DNA of 64,000 bases from Limnanthes douglasii subsp. nivea. Its lineage: Eukaryota; Streptophyta; Magnoliopsida; Brassicales; Limnanthaceae. Location: contig JAUPFV010000001.1 in assembly GCA_036936605.1 (NCBI GenBank), positions 69,645,910 through 69,709,909 of the forward strand, read 5' to 3'. Made by a program: the position numbers and the translations under genes. Numbering within the stretch: the stretch's first letter is position 1; the number at the start of each line of letters is the position of its first letter. Of this stretch, positions 61,431 to 64,000 are shown in pieces. The notes beneath the pieces are model-generated. The model had not been told where the DNA came from, searched no databases, and worked only from the letters and a program-made list of their open reading frames with translations.

Positions 61431-64000
61431 GGGCTTTCTGGGGGTGAGGGTGAAATTGATGACCCAGAGAGGCCCCTGGAGTGTTAATACCAGTTGAAGA
61501 AGTTGAAACACACTCTTTGGAAGAAGGAAAAAGTGTTAAGATAGGGTCCAAAATGCCATCCGAATTGAAGATTAAGATGTTAAAATTTCTAAAAGACCAT
61601 CAGCATGTTTTTGCTTGGTGCAACGCTGATGTTACAGGGGTTCCAGCAGATATTATATCACATCACCTATCCATCCGAAGAGACATAGCACCTGTGGTAC
61701 AAAATAGAAGAGCTTTTTCCAAGGAAACGGCTGATGTTATTGTTCAAGAAGTTGACATGCTCACAAAGATGGGGGCATATAAAGGAGTCTCAATATCCGT
61801 TGTGGACTGCCAATCCGGTCTTGGTGAAAAAGAAAAATGGAAAGTGACGTATGTGCATTGACTTCACAGATCTCAATAAGGCTTGCCCAAAAGATTTATA
61901 TCCAGTTCCCCGGATTGATCAGCTGGTAGATTCCACTTCTGGGAATAAGCTACTCTCCTTCATGGACGCCTTCTCCGGGTACAATCAGATTCAAGTAGAT
62001 CCGAAGGATCAAGAGCATACCACATTTGTCACTGACAGGGTTCTTCATTGTTACAAGGTGATGCCATTCGGATTGAAAAATGCTGGGGCTACTTATCAGA
62101 GATTGGTGAACAAAGCCTTTGCTAATCAAATTGGAAGAAATATGGAAGTATACATTGATGATATGATGGTGAAAAGTGTGGTTGAACAACTACACTTGGC
62201 AGACCTCCAAGAAACTTTTGCTAACTTAGTAAAAGTAAATTTAAAGCTAAACCCAGAAAAATGTGTGTTCGGAGTGCTGTCCGGGAAGTTCCTGGGTTAC
62301 ATAATAAGTGAGCAAGGGATACAGCCCGATCCGGACCAGTTTAATGCTTTGTTCCAAATGGAGCCTCCTCGGAATGTTAAAGAAGTACAACGGTTGACAG
62401 GGAGGTTGGCTGCTTTAAATCGATTCATATCAAGGTCTTCGGACAGATGTGCCCCGTTTTTTCAAACTTTAAAGGGTGCAAAAGGATTTGACTGAACTTC
62501 ACAGTGCGGTGAGGCCTTCAATGAAATTAAGAAACATATGTCCTCTCCCAAGACTTTGTTTAAACCTATTGATGGAGAAACACTCTTCGTATACTTGGCA
62601 GTTTCAAGTTGTGCCATCAGTGCTGTATTGGTAAGAGAGGTGGATAACTACCCCCATCCGGTGTACTACATCAGCAAGAGCTTGTTAGATGCAGAAAAGC
62701 GTTATTTGAAACTTGAAAAGTTAACGTTAGCCTTTGTAATTGCTGCAAGAAAGATGAGGCCTTATTTTCAGGCTCATCCTATTATCGTCCGGACATCTTT
62801 TCCCTTGAAAAATGTTCTCCAAAAGGCAGACATTTCAAGCAGAATGACTAAGTGGTAAGTAGAATTGGGGGATTTCGATATTGATTTTCCTCCTCGAACA
62901 GCAGTCAAAGCCCAAGATGTGGCTGATTTTTTAGTTGAATTCCATTCTGATAGGGATACGGAGCAGACTACTGAGATGAAAGGCAAAAAGGTCTGGGTCA
63001 TCCGGACGGATGGTGGATCCAGTACTATGGGATGTGGTGCAGGGGTATGCTTGACTTCTCCATATGGTGACAAAATGCACCAGGCTATATGTTTTGCTTT
63101 CAGGGCCTCCAACAATGAGTCCGAATACGAAGCAGCTATAGCTGGTTTAAAGTTAGCTTATATTTGTGCGGCCAAAATGGTCAAGCTGATGAGTGATTCC
63201 CAGCTTCTTATCCACCATGCACAAGGTCAATCTGAGGCCAAAAAGGAGCAACTAGTGAAGTATTTGCTTCTTCTTAAAAATGAGGCTCTTAAGTTCAAAA
63301 GCATTGTTTATGAACATATACCCCGAGCAGAGAATGAACTAGCAGAGTCACTGGCAACCATAGCATACACTGAGTCATATCCTTGGATCCATGTGCTGGA
63401 GAGCCCTTCCATTCAACTTAATGTGGGTAAAGAGGAAGAAATTTTCGAAGTACAGATGAAACAACCTCAAGATTGGAGATTTCCTCTCCTCCAGTACCTC
63501 TCCGAAGGCATCTTGCCTCCGGATAAATCGCTAGCAAGAAAAATGAAGCACAAGGCTCGTGGTTTTATCATAGTAAGAGACATTTTGTATAAAAAGTCTT
63601 ACAGTAAACCTCTTTTGCAATGTTTGGGAGATGATGAGTCTCAAGTAGTCCTCTCTGAATTGCATGATGGTGAGGGATCAGCTCACTGTGGATTCAGAGC
63701 TCTAACACGGAGAGTTTTACTGGTTGGCTATTACTTGCCCTCTATAATGCATGATGCTAAGGAGCTGGTGAGAAGGTGTGATCCATGCCATAGATATAGC
63801 AATGAAATTCATGTCCCAGCCATCCCTTTAGAGTCAATTTCTGAGCCTATACCTTTTGCTCGATGGGGATTGGATTTGGTGGGACCTCTTCCTATGGCGT
63901 CCGGAGGACGCAGAACTATAATTGTTGCTATAGATTACTTTTCGAAGTGGATTGAAGCAGCCCCTCTGGCAGGAACAACATCAAAAGCTGTCATAAAATT
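61422..64000 (+). pseudogene. Pol of Tat copy D: RT, double RNase H, integrase (partial, broken)
   Basis: A one-base frameshift lies near 61480, and another near 61850 before 'MCIDFTDLNKACPKDLYPV'. The RT palm 'VYIDDMMVKS' is intact near 62150. TGA at 62493-62495 replaces Trp in 'FDW'. TAA near 62858 interrupts 'RMTKW-(stop)-VELGDF'. After that the frame is open to the window end. The second RNase H has 'IRTDGGSSTMG', 'NNESEYEA' and 'MSDSQLL', but 'NELAESLA' puts Glu where copy B has Asp. The integrase zinc region keeps 'LHDGEGSAHCGF' and 'RRCDPCHRY'. The core begins 'RWGLDLVGPLP', and the window ends shortly after. Confidence 0.88.

Larger units (their letters stand above)
58731..64000 (+). 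mobile_element. Tat-lineage element, 5' part (copy D), cut by window end
   Basis: 5' LTR, primer site, gag-pro and most of pol are present; the window ends inside integrase. It is the same family as copy A by LTR. Several stops and frameshifts and an in-frame gag deletion show it cannot make its own proteins. Confidence 0.93.

Overview
The window looks like gene-poor, repeat-rich nuclear chromatin of a flowering plant, probably a eudicot; I cannot name the species. The evidence is plant-type LTR retrotransposons of several lineages, plant L1 LINEs with an RNase H tail, a plant PPR gene remnant, TATA-type promoters, short AT-rich introns and very AT-rich spacers. There is no bacterial-style operon, rRNA gene or CRISPR array, and almost no host gene content.

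Layout. 1-4566: 3' end of a Ty3/gypsy Tat-lineage element (copy A: integrase end, antisense ORF, 3' LTR), sitting in a minus-strand L1 LINE (4567 to about 9800). About 10366-17963: a decayed Tat element (copy C: pol, antisense ORF, probable 3' LTR), itself interrupted by a 737-bp hAT-like non-autonomous transposon (16806-17542, 8-bp target duplication). 19321-20490: a 5'-truncated plus-strand LINE with an A tail. 20928-26003: a complete but mutated Ty1/copia element (313-bp LTRs, duplication CATAT), apparently inserted in a tRNA-derived SINE. 27722-30836: a heavily decayed copia body. 32793-32935: a SINE. 33122-38698: an intact-looking minus-strand chromovirus (copy E: 420-bp LTRs, one 1547-codon gag-pol with chromodomain, duplication GATAA). 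39054-49616: a young Tat/Retand-type element (copy B: 284-bp LTRs with about 3 differences, duplication TACTT). 50170-50437: a Mutator-like foldback MITE with a 9-bp duplication. 53016-53823: a PPR pseudogene. 56215-58690: a decayed minus-strand copia body. 58731-64000: 5' part of another Tat element (copy D, same family as A), cut by the window end.

The most interesting system is the Tat family, seen in four copies of different age. Sense gag-pro and pol are separated by one in-frame UAG with the same UAG-CAG-UUU context in B and D, which suggests stop-codon readthrough. Downstream of pol comes a conserved noncoding block, in B also a 34-bp tandem array, and then a large antisense gene with its own TATA box. 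That gene carries a short phase-1 intron whose position is conserved in A, B and C. The antisense product has a domain resembling the 'putative gypsy type transposon' family, basic and acidic stretches and a long coiled coil. Extra ORFs of this sort are known in the Tat lineage. The conserved intron, promoter and convergent layout are what deserve a closer look.

All statements come from reading the sequence by eye; divergence counts are hand counts and family names rest on recognised motifs, not on searches.
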